A stretch of 64,000 nucleotides of DNA from Phoma sp. XZ068. Taxonomy: Eukaryota; Ascomycota; Dothideomycetes; Pleosporales; Didymellaceae. A program made the position numbers and the translations under genes. Under the pieces are notes generated by a model that had not been told where the DNA came from, made no database searches, and saw only the letters and a list, made by a program, of their open reading frames with translations. The stretch spans positions 620,001 to 684,000 of the forward strand of contig RBKR01000014.1 in NCBI GenBank assembly GCA_004835665.1, written 5' to 3'. Shown in pieces: positions 11,394-24,135 of this stretch. The first letter of the stretch is position 1. Each line of letters begins with the position of its first letter.

Positions 11394-12429
11394 ATGTCTG
11401 TCGTCTCGCTTCTCGGCGTCGAGGTCAAGAACAACCCCGCGCAGTTCGACGCGCCTTACGAATTTGAGATAACTTTTGAGTGCCTCGAGCAGCTGCAGAA
11501 GGGTGAGTGCGATACTCTTTGTAGAGTGACCCTAGATTGACTTTAGAACAGATCTCGAGTGGAAACTCACCTATGTTGGCTCTGCTACCTCGTAAGCGCA
11601 ACCTCTGTTACGACTCTGGGTCAAGCCGTAACTAACGCGATCTAGCAATGAATATGACCAGGAGCTCGACTCCGTCCTCGTTGGCCCGCTGCCTGTGGGT
11701 GTGAACAAGTTTCTCTTCCGCGCCGACCCCCCGGATCTATCTCGTATCCCGAACAGCGAGATTATAGGCGTCACAGTCATTCTGCTCAGCTGCAGCTACG
11801 AAGACCGAGAATTCGTTCGCGTTGGCTACTACGTCAATAACGAGTACGTGGATGAGGCACTGGCGCTCGAACCGCCTGCGAAGCCTGTCATCGAGAAGGT
11901 ACAGAGGCAGATCCTGGCAGAGAAGCCGCGTGTCACGCGCTTTGCCATTAAGTGGTATGTGGTCCCATCAACAAGCCGGCGCCTTATCCATCAACTGTGA
12001 AGGTGTCGGTTACTTCCTAGATTGCACATAGCTGACCATTACAGGGATTCTGAGGAGTCCGCCCCACCCGAATTCCCTCCTGAGCAGCCAGAGGCCGATC
12101 TCAACGCAGATGGCGACCAATACGGAATCGAAGAGGAGGACGAAGAGGAAGAGGAGGCTGAGGGAGCCGCTGTTGAAGGCGAAGATGCCGCAATGGCTGG
12201 CGGTGAGGAGACTGCTGGCCCTGCAGCCGAAGAGGAAGATGGCGAGTCTGATGGAAGCGAGGACATTGATATCGAAGACTCCGAAGGCGAGGATGAGGAT
12301 GAGGAGGAGGGTGGGGACGACGACATGGAGATGGATGAGGGTGAGCCCAATGCTTCAAACGGCGGCAAACCAGCCCAGCAGCAGCCTGGGAGTGTACAAC
12401 AGCATGGCGCGGACGTGATGGTTCATTAG
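11394..12429 (+). CDS. ASF1: Histone H3-H4 chaperone Asf1
   Basis: Four exons are read: 11394-11502, 11552-11591, 11646-11954 and 12045-12429, giving 280 aa. Introns have donors GTGAGT, GTAAGC and GTATGT. The first ~155 residues are the immunoglobulin-like Asf1 core, with hallmarks MSVVSLLGV, the NPA.F..PYEF.I.FEC start, LEWKLTYVGSA, DSVLVGPLPVG.NKF.F and GVTVILL.CSY. This core binds the H3-H4 dimer and works with CAF-1 and HIRA in nucleosome assembly during replication and repair. The remaining ~120 residues form a very acidic Glu/Asp tail, as in yeast Asf1, which makes the opposite strand look open as well. The length is typical of fungal Asf1. Upstream ACGCG elements fit S-phase expression. 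Confidence 0.97.
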
Positions 12430-13732
12430 GCGTGGGCGGTTAACCGCAATCACGCTGTGTGCTGAATGTCTTGAAGATTGGGTTTTGGTTTTGTTGCTGA
12501 GTTCACGAGCGCGCATTGCATAGACGAAATATGATCTAGGATATACCCCAACTGGTGACGGGGAGTTTGGCTACACTTATTGAGCATGCTGGTTTTAGTG
12601 ATCACCCGAACAGTGGTCCTAATAGTGACATTGAGAGCACTATCTTCCTGAGAGGGCACGCACATTGCTGTGTAGCAACATGTCGCTTGCTGAGCAATTG
12701 TCAATGCACATCGGTAGCTTGCGATAGGGGAAGGGCGGTGCGATGTTAATCTTGCCGCCCTGCTTGAAGGTCAAATTCTGTTTGCCTTCGTGCTACAGAA
12801 GAATTCCTGTCCCACCTTCCGCAGTCTTGTCAGCTTGCGTAGCTGGAAGGCGCCAGCCTGCCACTCCCTATTCTGGAATTCAGAAGCCCAATGCAGACGC
12901 GCAAGCCAAAGCTGGGCTACACGACATGCAGGCTACAACGGCTTTCTCCACAAGATGAGTACGCATCAGCTCGACAGCATGCCCTACGCCTGATAGGTCC
13001 ACATCATGCGACTGCCTCAAAGCGAGCCGGATACGGTGGCTTGAAGCGGAACCTGATCCACAGCCTTGATGGCGCAGCAGCAGCACTTGTGACTGATGCG
13101 CGCCAACGGGTAAGCTCGAACATTTATAGCAAACGTGAGCTCTAAGCACGCGCCGAGTAGGAGATGTTGGTCATCTTCTCATCTATTCCACTCGTTTGCA
13201 CATGACTTTGCATGTGCCGGTTCCAGGAGGTTAATCGGGCATCGACGTCAACTGCCTCCACTTCTCCAGACTGGACATCCTAGCGACCTCCGACCATTCC
13301 AGCCTCTATTTCAGTGGGAAACGGTCTTCGCCTGTGTTTCGAGGCTCCCCTCGGGTTTCGATTATTTGCACCGCCCCTCTTCCACGTGTACTGCCGTTTT
13401 CCTGCACCTTTGAGAGTCAACTGCGCTTGTCCAAGATCTTCGTCCTTAGCAGCCTGCACTGACGGACGCACCCGCGCGTCCTTGCGGAAAAGGCACATCG
13501 CAAAGTGGTCCAGAAGCGTGGTCACTGCGAGCCGTCCAGGGTCAAGTACCCCGCCGCTAGGTGAGTACGATCATTTCCTGCTCCGCGCGTCATCAGGTCT
13601 CATCTACCTCCATGAGCGCCTTGGAAGAGAGTCGTCAGCCTGAAAGGAGACTGCGACTCAGACTTCTGCTCCTGGACGCGGGCTGACACTTGCTTTTATA
13701 AGACCCTGACTTCGGCACCCGAAAGCAGCGAT
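12430..13732. other. Intergenic region between ASF1 and the chitin synthase activator
   Basis: These 1.3 kb hold the ASF1 3' region and the promoter and leader of the next gene. Open frames up to about 109 codons occur on both strands without motifs. I see no RNA gene or repeat. Confidence 0.55.
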
Positions 13733-16465
13733 ATGAGCTACCACCACCAGCCCGGGCAGCCTCAGCTAGGGGCGACATTCGTCCCTGGTGGATTCGATGA
13801 CTATTATATGCCGGCTCCTTCGCCTGAGGTCATTTCGCCAGCACCGCAACGGTTCGTCTGACCCCTACAAGCCGCGCCTTGAAATTGCGCATGCTGACGT
13901 AGTCCTCTTGGGTAGGATAATGCCCGAGGTGCCTGAGAACATGCAGGAAAATCTACAGTACATGGAACTCGAAGCCAACGGCCCACGCAGCGCAAACGCA
14001 ATGCCGTCACCACAGGGTAACTTCCCACCACGGCAATCAAGCTTCCAAGACACAGGCGCGCCTGCGAATGGGGGGCAATGGCCCGCGCGAAATGCAAGCA
14101 TCTCCTCTGCCTTTCGCGGTCCTCCCAACGTACAGCCCCCCAGCGACTTCCAACAGCCCTCCCACGACTACAACCAATTCGCGCAGACCGGCGACGCGCC
14201 CAACTTCTCGCCCTTTCCCAAGCTTCCAAACCGTCCTCCGAACGTTCCGCCGTCTGACGATGAGAAGGAGGCAGTACTCGAGAATGCGCGCCTGCCAGTA
14301 CTCAATTCCAATGATCCTGAGATGCAGCTAGCATGGGCGCAGGATGCGTTAGCATACGTAGACGCTGCACAGCTGCACGAGCTGCGGATTGCCGAGACAC
14401 AGGGGGCCAGGCCATCGACACCTCAGATTGAGCACCAGCTCCGCGCAGACGCGATGAACGTGGTCCAGTTCCTAGCAGACCAGCACCATCCAAAGGCTGC
14501 GTTCATGCGAGGAATGTGGCTAGAGTTTGGCAAATTTGGAATGCGTGCAGACAAGAAGGAGGCTTTTAGGTGTTACTCTCGCGCAGCTGGTAAGGGCTAC
14601 GCTAGAGCTGAGTACCGAATGGGAATGCAGTTTGAGCAGTCCAACGATCCGATCCGGGCCCTGCAACACTATAAGGCTGGCGCAGAGCAAGGCGATTCCG
14701 CATCGAACTACCGCTTGGGCATGATGACGTTGCTCGGGCAGCATGGACAGCAACAAGATTTTGCTAGGGGCCTTCAATTGATCCGAACTGCAGCAGCTTC
14801 AGCGGACGAGAACGCACCTCAGGGCGCGTACGTCCTGGGCATGCTACAGTCGCGAGAACTCCCTCAGATCCAGGTCCCTGACGCATTCTTGCCCTACGAT
14901 GAGAAAGCCGCAAGGCAGAACATTGAGAAAGCGGCGTACCTGGGTTTTGCGAAGGCCCAACTCAAGATGGGATCTGCATACGAGCTGTGCAGCTTAGGGT
15001 GCGAGTTCAATCCTACTCTGTCGTTGCACTACAACGCATTAGCGTCACGTCAAGGGGAACCCGAGGCAGATATGGCTATAAGCAAATGGTTCCTTTGCGG
15101 CCACGATGGCGAATTCTCAAAGAATGAGGAACTTGCATACGTCTACGCTCAACGCGCAGCAGCCACCGGGCTTGCTACCGCCGAGTTTGCCATGGGCTAC
15201 TTCAACGAGATTGGCATGCATGTGCCTGTGGACCTGCAAAAGGCTCTGGAGTGGTACGAGAAGGCTGAGCAAAATGGCAACAGGGACGCAATTGCGCGGA
15301 TAGAGAGTCTGTCTATATCACGGACGCTCTCGAAGAAGGATCATGAGAACGTCGCAATCAATAGGATCAAGTCTCAGCATGGTTCCATGCGCGGAAAACG
15401 CCCAACAAGGCTTCAAAAACCTACCGTGCCTGCGTTGCCATCTATCAACGACACCAGCCCTTCTGACTACGGAAGCATCAGGGGTGATTCAACGACCCCA
15501 TATCCAGTCTCCGACCAGCCTCCAGTCATAAACGCGCAACCCAATGCCGCTCCATACGGACGCGCTTCAACGGCTGCGCCCTATCCTATGGACAACGCTC
15601 CACCACGAGTTGGATCAGCACGTCCGATGGCTGGTGGCTTTGCACCAGAGGTTCGAGCCTCCAGCGTTCGCCCGCCTTCTTCCGGCAACGCATTCAACAT
15701 TAACCCCAACATATACCCTGCCAACGATGGGTATGGGCGTGGTCGACCTCCACTTGGACCAGAGTCGCACACCAGCCCCCTTCCCCTCCGCCCTCATACA
15801 AGTGTCAACGAGATTGGCCAAGGAGGTCGGGGTATGCGCCCTCCTCCTGGTGCTGGCCGTGGTGGGTTGCCGGTGGGTGGGCCTGGAGGCTACAGACAAC
15901 CTGGCGGCGGTCCAAGCGCACAACGTCCAGAGATAGACCGTCCGCAGACAGCTCAGCCTGCCGACATTGGATACAGCGCACCAGATGCACGTAACAAACT
16001 TCAAAAGCCGGGACAAGGAATGAAGAAGACACCCACGCTTCCAGACATTGGCTACGTTGCTCCGCTTGAACCCCGACAGCACACAAGACCTTCTACAGTG
16101 CAGCCAGGCCAGGAGAGCAGGACAAACTCTATGCGTCCCGACAGACCATCGACTACTACACCGGGACAAGGGTCACATTCGTCATCAAGACCAGGCTCAG
16201 CTGGCCGACCCTCTGGTCAGGATCCTACGCCCAAGCCTCAGAGGGTACCTACACAGCAGCAAAGACCGCCTCCAATTGCACCTGCACAGGCTAACAAGCT
16301 CCCAACTGCAGCCAAGCCTGCAGCAGCTACTTCACCACCTGGCAAAGGACCGAAAACTTTCGATGAAATGGGTATTGGACAGGCGCCCCAAGACAAGGAC
16401 TGCGTAAGTTGCACATCTGACTCTCTCACAAACCGTACGCTAATACGCAACAGGTTGTTATGTAG
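13733..16465 (+). CDS. Skt5/Chs4-type chitin synthase activator (Sel1 repeats, C-terminal CaaX)
   Basis: Three exons are read: 13733-13851, 13916-16403 and 16454-16465, giving 872 aa. The first intron has donor GTTCGT, branch GCTGAC and acceptor GGTAG. The second has donor GTAAGT and acceptor AACAG. The last exon is only 12 nt and encodes VVM-stop, so the protein ends in C-V-V-M, a CaaX box for farnesylation, as in yeast Skt5/Chs4. Residues ~180-520 carry Sel1-like tetratricopeptide repeats (for example YSRAAGKGYARAEYRMG and YEKAEQNGNRDAI). The C-terminal third is Pro/Gly/Arg/Ser-rich and disordered. Family members recruit and activate class IV chitin synthase at septum and bud-neck membranes. 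The restored CaaX strongly supports both the call and the terminal intron. If that intron is kept, translation instead runs to 16550 with a hydrophobic tail (see findings). Confidence 0.93.
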
Positions 16466-17015
16466 TTTGGATCATACTACCATCTCTTTCCTACTTTGCA
16501 TAGCGGGCCTCTTTTTGTGGAACATTTTGCATACATCTCAGTCTATTTAGGCAGCAAATAGCCCAGTTCTACTACTCTTCGATTCTATACCCAGACACCA
16601 GATTCAACTCGTAGACATCATGTGCATTGATAGAATACAAACAATGACAGAATGACCATTGCAACTTGAACGCTTTGTTAAACGCGGTTTGTACAGTCAC
16701 GTGAAAACGCGTTGTACCATACTAAAGTGCCAGCCTCATGGGTGTGCAACAACAACACATTTAAGCGAGTCAAAAACTTATGATATGCTATGAGTGAAGA
16801 CTTTTAGTCTTTTCCCGCTGCAGTGAAGCACATATTACAGTGGCAAGCAACAGTGCTGCATGGGTGTGGTATGCTCTGACCCTTAGCGTTCTTTCTCAAC
16901 GGGTGGGGCGCCATCAACGCGTCAGGTCCGGCGCACCCACACTTCACAACTACATCTCCATACACAACACTGTCACTACGTCAGCGCCCAGTACTCGCGC
17001 CTCGCGCCTCGCAAC
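16466..17015. other. Intergenic region: chitin synthase activator 3' end and SMC6 promoter
   Basis: A 550-base gap between genes on the same strand. ACGCGT occurs at 16707-16712 and 16917-16922, the latter about 94 bases before the SMC6 start. No ORF is supported. Confidence 0.6.
16707..16922. promoter_or_regulatory. Two MCB-like ACGCGT sites upstream of SMC6
   Basis: ACGCGT at 16707-16712 and 16917-16922 lies in the 550-base gap before SMC6. MBF sites are common before replication and repair genes in ascomycetes. Two copies in 550 bases exceeds the chance expectation of about 0.13, but the motif also appears inside coding exons elsewhere in this window, so support is modest. Confidence 0.35.
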
Positions 17016-20000
17016 ATGGCCGCGGTCATGTCTGCAAAGCGTCCTCGCGCCCTTACTAACGGCATAGACTCGGTAGGCGGCATTGGACAGGACGGTCGCG
17101 TATGTCTATCACCATTAACACTCATACATGACATGCTGACAGGTCCAGAACAAACGGCGACGACAATCACTGTCAGACGAAAATGAGCGATCCGCAAGCG
17201 AAGAAGGCTCGAGCGCCAGCGACGAAGACGACCGAGATGCTGCTCGCGAAAACGACCAGATGATATGGGCAACACAACAGGTCCAGAAGGATTTTGGGGC
17301 GACAAAAAATCTACAGAACGTGCCGACTGACTGCGGGATCATTGAGGAGATTCGATGCGTCAATTTCATGTGTCACGTCAACCTGGTCATCACCCTAGGG
17401 CCTCTGATCAATTTCATCATTGGACACAACGGTAGCGGGAAGAGTGCGGTCCTTACAGCTCTTCAGATTTGTCTCGGTGGCAAGGCGACAGCCACCAATC
17501 GTGCGCAAAATCTCAAGAGCTTGATTAAGGAAGGAGAGAGTCATAGTAGTGTACGTGTACGGATAAAAAATCAGGGCCCGCTGGCATTCAAGCCACATGA
17601 GTATGGAAACTCAATATCGGTCGAGCGACATTTCAGCATCACTGGGACCTCAGGGTTCAAATTGAGGGACGAAAATGACAGACTTGTCACCACGAAGAAA
17701 TCAGAGCTGGAGGATATTCTGGATGCTTTCTCAATGCAGATCGACAACCCGATGAATGTGCTCACTCAAGACATGGCCAGACAATTTCTCAACCACTCTA
17801 CTCCGAAAGACAAGTACAAGTTTTTCCTGGCAGGTACACAACTCGAGACTCTCCATCGAGACTATCAGCAGATTGAGACTTCGTTGGAAATGATGAACAG
17901 CCGGGAAGAAATCACCAAAGAGATCATTACCAGTAAACGCAAAGAGATGGAGATCTTGGTGTCGAAGGCCAAACGTGCGGGTAGTCTTGAGCAGATGCGC
18001 AGAAAAGAGCACGAGCTTGCGAAACAGGCAGCTTGGGCGAAGGTCGAGGAGGATGAGGCGGAACTGGCGGAGGTCGAGACTGAAATCACACGCCTAGACG
18101 CTCTGATTGAGAAGCGGACTGCTGAAGCGAATGAGGCATCTGTCGCCTTTGAGCGTGCTGATGCAGCCGTGACAGGCGCACAAGAAGACGTTACCGAGAC
18201 GACGACTCAAATGGAGCCGAAGCAGCAAGCAGCTCAGGAGTGTCACGATAAGTTCCAGGCTGTGAGACAAGAGATGCTCAACCTGCAATCCGACGAAAGG
18301 AGAGCTCAGAGCGACATCAAGATGAAGAGGAAGCAGGTCGCTGACCACAGTGCTAACATAGCCCAACTTAGGCAGCGACAGGCCGAGGCTGATGACGGCA
18401 TCTACGCTGAAAAACAGCAGGAGCTTGAAGTAGCTAAGCAGGATTGCGAACAGAAACAGGAGATCTACACGAACCACGGCACGAGTCTTCCAGAGATTCA
18501 AAGCCAACTGAGGGATGCGCTCAAGGAGAAGGAGAAGGCGGACCAGGCGATTGGACGTGCTCAGAAGGATGAAGATCGGATCAGAGCAACGATCCGCAAT
18601 CTGAGAGGAGACAACCGTGACTGGATGACTGCGTATCAGCAGCCTGATAAGTTGCGCAACCTGCTCAGAGCCATCGAGAGCGACAAGAGGTTCCGAGAAA
18701 AACCACTCGGTCCTCTGGGACGCCATGTCAAGTTGGTAGAGGCAGACTGGGGCTATATCCTGGAGAAGCAGTTTGGTTCAGCGCTAAATGGTTTCGTCGT
18801 CACCAATAAGCCAGACCAGACCATCTTGGCCGAGCTGATGAGGAGATGCGCATGGTTGGTTCACCTATACTTCATGCTTGGGCACATGACTAACTCTCGA
18901 AGGCAATCACCTGTTTTTATTGGAAGCCAAAACCGCATTGACACCTCAAGGCACGAGCCCGATCCGTCGTTGCTGACTTGGATGAGGGCACTCAAGGTAC
19001 GCGTTGTAGGAGTAATGGATTGAGATACGGTTGACTAATACTTTGCAGGTTGAAAATGATCTTGTCAGAAATCAGTTCATCATCAATCAGGGTTTCGAAC
19101 AAACAGTGCTCATCGAGAAATCTGACGAAGGCGCGCAGTTCATGGCGAAAAAGGGTCCTTTGAGCAACAACGTGAAGATGTGCTTTACGTTCTCCAACGG
19201 CGACAAGAGGCGCGGCCGAGTGATCAATTATACTGGAGCCGGTGGTATCAATAACAGTCCGATCGACGAATACCGAGGCCAACTGCGTATGCAAGTCGAT
19301 AAGGAAGCGCAGATTCGGTATGTTGGCTGACCCTTACTATGTTGACTAAACTGACCATTTTCAAGACAAGAAGAGGAACAGCTTCAAGTCGCTGAGCAGA
19401 CAACGCGTGATGCCCGGCAGGAGTCTAACAGGCTTCTAGAACAGGTCAATGCTTGCAAAGCTCGCGAAGCAAACCATTCTCGCTTAGGCAAACAGCTGCA
19501 GCGCGCGCTCCAGGCAGCCCAAGATCGCGTAGAAACACTCGAAACAGAGTTGAGTGATGCAACGCCAGATGCAGCTGCAATCGAAGTGCTCGAAGATCAG
19601 CTGAAGACGGCCAAAGAGGACCAAAAACGATGTGAAGAGGTCTACGAAGACATGGTTGAAAAGAAGATATCTCTGGGCGAAGAGAATGCCACCAACAAGC
19701 GAGCCCTCGACGCTGCGCAGCAGGAAGTCAAAGATGTGGAGTTCAAGCTTGGCAAGGCCCAGGCGAAGGTCAGGACGATGCAGGGCAAGAGAGAAGATGC
19801 GCTTAAAGCTAAGAACAAGGCGCTAGAATCGATCCAAGCTGTCGAGGAGAACAAGCAGCTGTGGGAAGAGGAGCGAGTCAAGAAGCAGGCAATCGTCGAT
19901 GAGACTATTGCGGAGGCCACGCCAATCGCACCGGTACGCGTTGCAGTACCGCAAGGCAAAACGTACGACGAGCTCGTCAAGACGCTCAACAAGCTCCAGA

Positions 20001-20629
20001 AGACAAGACAGGACGCCGAGAAAGAGCTGGGAGGGTCACAGCAGGATCTCTTAGCACAGGCGAACGCGGCGAAACTTGCGCATAAGGAGGCTCTGGACGA
20101 GTACAAGAGCACCGGCGACATCAAGAACCATCTGATCAAAACTTTACAACACCGACAGGTGCGATGGAAGCAGTTCCGCTCTGGCATTTCAGTACGCGCG
20201 CGGGTCACGTTCGGATACCTTCTCAGTGAACGCAAATTCCGCGGTACACTCCACATCGACCACAAGAATCAGGCGCTCGACATCAACGTCCAGCCGGACA
20301 GCACGGAGAGGTCTGGGGACGGAAGGCAGACAAAGACACTGTCCGGTGGTGAAAAGTCGTTCTCGACGGTCTGTCTTTTGCTCTCACTTTGGGATGCCAT
20401 GGGCTCACCCATCCGCTGCCTGGACGAATTCGACGTGTTCATGGACAGTGTCAATCGTGACAGGAGCATGAAGATGATTATTGCGGCAGCAAGACGGTCG
20501 GTTGGACGGCAGTTCATTTTCATCACGCCGCAGTCTATGAACAACGTGCAGCAAGACGCGGATGTGAAGATTATCCGCATGACTGATCCTGAACGAGGGC
20601 AGACGGCGCTCAACTTTTCTCGACAATAG
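17016..20629 (+). CDS. SMC6: Structural maintenance of chromosomes protein 6 (Smc5-Smc6 complex)
   Basis: Five exons are read: 17016-17099, 17143-18854, 18903-18996, 19049-19317 and 19366-20629, giving 1140 aa, close to yeast Smc6. The N-terminal ATPase half has the Walker A loop GHNGSGKS at residues 122-129. Two long coiled coils flank a hinge at about 560-700. The C-terminal half has the ABC signature LSGGEKS at about 1045-1051 and Walker B IRCLDEFDVFMD at about 1069-1080. The 'FMCHVNL' segment before Walker A and the FDVFMD Walker B are typical of SMC6 rather than SMC1-5. Smc6 pairs with Smc5 and Nse proteins in recombination repair and segregation. Its third intron (18855-18902) is 48 nt, in frame and stop-free, so retention would insert 16 residues at the hinge. 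A second ATG at 17028 is an alternative start. Confidence 0.97.
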
Positions 20630-21239
20630 GCGAGTGGGATGTGCGGCGCAACGGCTTTGGCATATTTGTTGAACATTGACAGGGAGGCGCGTGGTGGTTT
20701 TCTGTGGCGTTTTATTATACTTATACCCCGTTGGCGTTGGTGTCGGCGTTGGCGACCCCGGATCTGCATCAGGACGGTGCTACTGTGGCGTGGGGATGGT
20801 GACCCTGCCTCACGTCGAACTTCAAAACAGGGACCATGTGGGTTGCACAGCAGCCAGTATTATCAGCAGTCGTCGCTGGAGTTGATGCAATGCGTACTGA
20901 CACGCCTGGTCATAGCGCTCGCAGTGCGAGTCAAGTCATGCGCCCGTGTTTCTGTTCCTGGTGATGGCCTCGGAGGCTGGCGATCTCAGCTGACGTGGGC
21001 CGTTGGTAGTGACGCTGAATGCCTCGTATTGGAAGTGCGCGCAACACCGCTTGGCCGCGGACGCTCATTGGCCGGCCAACGGAGACGACCAACACCACGA
21101 CGCGCAGCATCACCCGTTCCTACAACGCACGAGCTACGCTGCGGAGGTGAAGCTTGCTTAGCACCTTTGGACCGACTCCCCGATGAGGGCGCTCCACTCT
21201 CTGCCGCCCATGACATGATCCTAGCCCGACGACAGCAAC
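20630..21239. other. Intergenic region between SMC6 and the F-box gene
   Basis: A 610-base gap between genes on the same strand. Overlapping open frames on both strands have no motif. Nothing further is supported. Confidence 0.55.
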
Positions 21240-24135
21240 ATGGCTTCTCCGTTCTCCGTACCCGGTAGTCCCAGGACGTCGTCGCCGCTGGCGCTTGCAG
21301 CGGACATTACACAGTCGCTCTCTTCCTCGCCGGACGATGCGCACACGACCGCGGCACGGAACGACTCGGACGATGCCTGGCCGAGCCACCTTGCCGTGCC
21401 GCACGACGTCGGCGCATCATCCACCGCAGCCGGACCCGTGAAGCATGCGCCCAAGGGGAAAGAGAAGGCTTCCAAGGGGCCACTGCGCCTGCTGGACTTG
21501 CCCGTGGATATCTTGAAGGAGATCATACACCAGGTATGTTCAGCTCAACTGTGCGCCACGCATCACACGCAAGCTAACCGTAATCCCAATAGCTGCCGCA
21601 TACCAACGACCTGACCTCCCTCTCTCTCTGCCACACGGCCCTCCACCGCCTCACCATACCATGCATCTATTCGCGCTTCGATATTGTCTGGCCGGACGAG
21701 AGCACCCACATGGAACCGCGCTCCGGCGTCGACGCCCTTACCTACGGACTCGCAACGCTTGTCATGGGTGACGAATGCTTCCCGCACCAGAGCCAAAGAT
21801 ACCGCGAACACGCCGCTCATACTTCGAGCACACAAGCAACCACGCCATACCCTATCCCGCGCCGGCGCTTCGGCAACTACTACGGCCAGTTCACCAAGAA
21901 GTTCTCCCTCGGCAACGGTCCGCAAGCATGGGTGCAGGAATATGTGATCACCAAGGAGAGCGGAAAGATGTTGGGAACTCTGGTCGCCCTTGCCATTGCA
22001 CGCATGATCAACCTCGAGACGTTTGTATGGGACATGCCTACCGGCGTGCTGCGAGACGTATGGCTTGCGCTGTCTAGCCTTGCTGGCCGGACTGACGGCC
22101 ATGACTGTCGTCTCGAGCGCCTATGGATTCGCTGGCATGACAATACAATCGATGCACCTGTGCCTCCACCCGCGCCACCTATGATTCTGAACAATGCGAA
22201 CCTCCCAGCGCCTCCGAATACTACGCACCCAAGTGGTGTAGGCTCGATTCCTCCGCCAGTCATCGTTCCTCAACCGTTCCCCGCCAGCAGCGTCTCAGCA
22301 TTGGAGCGCGTCGAGCACCCTACGTTCTCTGTTATTCCTGCATTGAAGAGCCTGAGCGTACTGGACATTGATGAGCTGCCTTATCTAGATGAGATGAGCA
22401 TACTCATTGCTAGATCCCAGAAGAAGATACGCGAGCTTCGTGTTGGTATTGCTCCACATGCGCAGCAGCGGGACTGGGTGACGGTATGGGATGGCGATGG
22501 GCTTCAGCAAGTCGACTACCGTGCTAACACGACGGCTTCCAGCTCAATAGGCGACAAGAGACTTGGAGGCGTTCTTGGGGTGCTGGTTGGGCGAATCCAC
22601 AATATGCGCCATTCTGAAGAAGCACCGCGGAAACCCAATATAAGTGGAGCACAGGACAAGGCGGTGGAAACGACACCCCTTAAACCGACAATATCGAACC
22701 CTCTGCCGTCAATAGCGTCGCTTTCAATGCAAGAGAGGGACCCTGAGCAGGATGTGGATCACTTCGGGAACCCGATGGAGAACTCGACCATCACAGAGGG
22801 TATCAGCCTGTTCAACGAGAACTCACCGCCCGATGCCGAATCAGCAGTCTCGCCAGCCAGCATACCAGCCACACCGCAGAAAACAAGAAAGTCCTCCGAG
22901 TCGGCGAACGTCAGAAGTCGTGCATCTACTGCAGATTCAAGCGATGAGCCACAAAAGGAGCTGCTCAACGGCAAGCTGAAGCTGGAGGTCCTGGAGCTCG
23001 AACGCATACCACTCTCTGTCTCTGTGCTGCGGAGGGCTTTTGACTGGTCGATACTTTCGACATTGACTCTGCTACATTGCAGCAACCACGAGCAGCTATG
23101 GAAGGTCCTTCGTCGAACATACACACCACGAGCTAGTTACTCCGGGTCTCCATCTTCATCGAAAGCTTACAAAGCATCCTACACACTTCGCTCTGACTAC
23201 CAACTCAACCTGAAGCGAATTCATACCAACACTGTCTCGCCATCATTAATTTCGTTCCTTAAAGAGACTTTGGCGCCTAACAGTCTAGAAGTTCTTTTCC
23301 TTCAAGAAGGCCGTTCATACTCGTCTACGGTGACGGTGGACGCCATTTACCGCGGTCCAATGCGGCGGCACAAAGCAAGTCTCAAGAAGTTGATGATCGA
23401 CAGTAGCGAGAAGGGACCAGACGGGCACACGACTACGAGCTCGCGATGGCGACGATGGATGATGAACCGAGAGATCCTGACCTTCATCACCAGTGGACGC
23501 ATGAGCAGTCTGAGAGAGTTGGCGGTGTCAATCGACTACAAAGACTGGGTAAGTCTGCCATGTGCTGATGCTGAAAGTAGCATTCTTTACTGACAATTGA
23601 CTAGCATCATTTCCTCCAACGCCTCCCTTACATCCCTCATATCCGCTCCTTATACATACCCTTCATTGCCGACCATGCGCATGGGAACAATATTGACCCA
23701 CGCGAACTTGCATACCAGATCCTCGACATCGTACACCTCCGTCCAGAAATTGAACTTTGCTACATGGGCCTTACGCACAAGTGTTTTGAGATCCTAGAGA
23801 ACCGTCCAACGAATTACGACTTACGAAGCGACAGCATGAGCGGAGAGGGCGGAACCGGTACACATGGCTATGTGGGCCATGATCCGGTAATCATTAGCGA
23901 TGATGAAAGCGAAGCTACCGAAGATGAAGATGAAGATGATGACGACGGAGCGACTGGTCATGGTGGAGAGGAGACAGAGAGCGAAGCAAGTGACGGCGGC
24001 CATGAACAGGACAGCGATGATGAGTCTTTCCTGCACGAGGAGCATAGAGGACCAAAGCTTAGGGTGCGGGAGATCCTGTTCTACGAAGAAAGGGTGGAAG
24101 CTTTTAGGAGAAGGCATGGAGTACTGAGGCCCTGA
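21240..24135 (+). CDS. F-box domain protein with acidic C-terminal tail
   Basis: Three exons are read: 21240-21533, 21593-23548 and 23605-24135, giving 926 aa. Donors are GTATGT and GTAAGT. After a Ser-rich N-terminus, residues ~83-130 read LRLLDLPVDILKEII..LPHTNDLTSLSLCHTALHRL, the F-box signature (LP.DIL..I...L...DL.SLS..C..L). The middle carries long-range leucine-rich helical and beta patterns like those of fungal F-box/LRR-like proteins, broken by a Pro/Ser-rich loop. The tail has an Asp/Glu run near residues 800-840 (DESEATEDEDEDDDD) before a basic helix. The expected role is substrate adaptor of an SCF (Skp1-cullin-F-box) ubiquitin ligase. The substrate is unknown. The intron after the F-box helix is well supported because it restores the domain. 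Confidence 0.82.

Noticed and set aside
12039..12418. Open frames on both strands over the ASF1 acidic tail
   Set aside because: They are by-products of GAG/GAT-rich low-complexity sequence; the ASF1 frame is continuous through the splice at 12045.
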